Assembly: GCA_038230035.1 (NCBI GenBank)
Contig: JBBRNX010000020.1
Location: 1-55,542 of the forward strand
Length of the DNA: 55,542 nt
From: Gaiella sp038230035
GTDB lineage: Bacteria > Actinomycetota > Thermoleophilia > Gaiellales > Gaiellaceae
Direction: 5' to 3'
Shown here: positions 55,001 through 55,542 of the stretch, one piece after another
How the letters are laid out: every line of letters begins with the position of its first letter
How positions within the stretch are numbered: position 1 is the stretch's first letter
Translations under genes and position numbers: made by a program
The notes under the pieces: model-generated
Seen by the model: the letters and a program-made list of their open reading frames with translations, nothing else
The model's database searches: none
What the model was told of the DNA's origin: nothing

Positions 55001-55542
55001 TGCCGCCGGGAGAATTCCTGCCGATCGCAGACAACCGTCAGTTGGCGATGATCGGCAAGCTTGTGGTGCGGGAGGCGTGCCGGCACGCGTTCCTGTGGCA
55101 GGACACAAGCGGCGCCGGACGGCCGATTGGCGTCTGGATCAACCTCTCGGCCGTCGATCTCACCAGCGAGACGCTCGTCGAAGACGTCAATCGTCACATC
55201 TCCCTGTCGAAGCTCGATCCGGGACTCGTCACGCTCGAGATCACCGAGACGAGCGTGATTGTCGGCCAGGAGGCCGCGATCGAGAACGTGCGGGCACTTC
55301 GCGCGGCAGGAGTACGTATTGCTATCGACGACTTCGGAACTGGCTACTCATCGCTCAGCCGGCTCGGGGAGTTCCCGCTCGACATGCTCAAGATCCCGAT
55401 GCCGTTCGTTGATCGCCTCAGCGGCGAGCAGGCGGATCAACGGCTCGTCGACAGCATCATCCGGCTCGCCAGCTCACTCGGGCTCGGCGTCGTCGCCGAA
55501 GGTGTCGAGCGTGAACTGCAAGCTGAGACGCTGCGCAGCCTC
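54868..55542 (+). pseudogene. EAL domain of the frameshifted GGDEF-EAL gene (runs off the window)
   Basis: This frame opens at QFELDDALERHQIELRFQPV and stays open to the end of the window. It encodes an EAL domain: FESLVRWAHPTYGLMPPGEF (the EAL triplet reads ESL), WINLSAVDLTSETL (Asn), LVTLEITETSVI (Glu), IAIDDFGTGYSSLSRLGEFP (Asp pair), DMLKIPMPFVDRL (Lys), and LGVVAEGVERELQAETL (Glu). Metal and catalytic residues look kept, with ESL the only notable change. There is no start codon of its own near a ribosome site. It is truncated at 55542. Confidence 0.75.

Noticed and set aside
1..55542. rRNA, tRNA genes or an attachment site next to a tRNA
   Set aside because: No tRNA-like cloverleaf or rRNA sequence was recognised; gaps between genes are mostly under 200 nt. 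A tRNAscan or Rfam search would be decisive.

Overview
The window is high-GC DNA with many GTG starts, short overlaps between genes, TAnnnT boxes 6-7 nt ahead of start codons (leaderless mRNAs) and actinobacterial-type gene content: Rex, an Eis-like acetyltransferase, CeoB/CeoC-like TrkA proteins, and a tsaE-tsaB-rimI-tsaD cluster. I infer an actinobacterium, perhaps a Thermoleophilia/Gaiellales-type lineage. The lineage is a guess; no rRNA or tRNA gene was seen.

Layout. 1-3000 is a mobile-element scar: the tail of an IS481-type transposase, tatA, a complete IS3-family element that has clipped a PRC-barrel gene, and a decayed transposase that abuts a 5'-shortened alpha-oxoamine synthase. 3011-8644 is a plus-strand run: synthase, GGDEF-EAL protein (interrupted by an in-frame TAG) and MFS transporter. 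8641-16500 holds Eis-like and tandem GNAT acetyltransferases, a frameshifted membrane nuclease/phosphatase, PcrA/UvrD helicase, a methyltransferase and a PadR/HAAS pair. 16549-21640 is a minus-strand operon headed by a cobalamin riboswitch: two secreted DUF4430 proteins, EcfT, a fused EcfA-EcfA ATPase, an ECF S component and a secreted alpha/alpha-toroid protein. DUF4430 and the toroid resemble the two halves of animal intrinsic factor/transcobalamin, so this looks like a B12 capture-and-import system with the binder split over separate proteins. 21662-31642 holds a HAD-like protein, metallo-beta-lactamase-fold protein, GSDH-type dehydrogenase, a potassium-type module (two TrkA proteins, two APC permeases fused to USP domains, a 58-residue membrane protein) and a K+-independent-type H+-pyrophosphatase.

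31777-45100 holds two glycosyltransferases, a YbdK-type ligase, an Erm/KsgA methyltransferase, then a long minus-strand series: UDG, tsaE, tsaB, rimI, tsaD, S8 protease, glutamate dehydrogenase, glutaredoxin-like protein, rex. 45161-55542 is a run of small accessory enzymes, including a MerB-like protein in which the second catalytic cysteine position is an in-frame UGA, a stand-alone LanC-like protein, a DapB-like protein without the usual histidine pair, and a second GGDEF-EAL gene broken by a frameshift that runs off the window.

The most interesting signals are the riboswitch-controlled transcobalamin-like ECF operon and the UGA in the MerB-like gene (selenocysteine or nonsense). Several genes carry single lesions (TAG, TGA, one-base shifts); with no reads available, sequencing or assembly error cannot be excluded for them.
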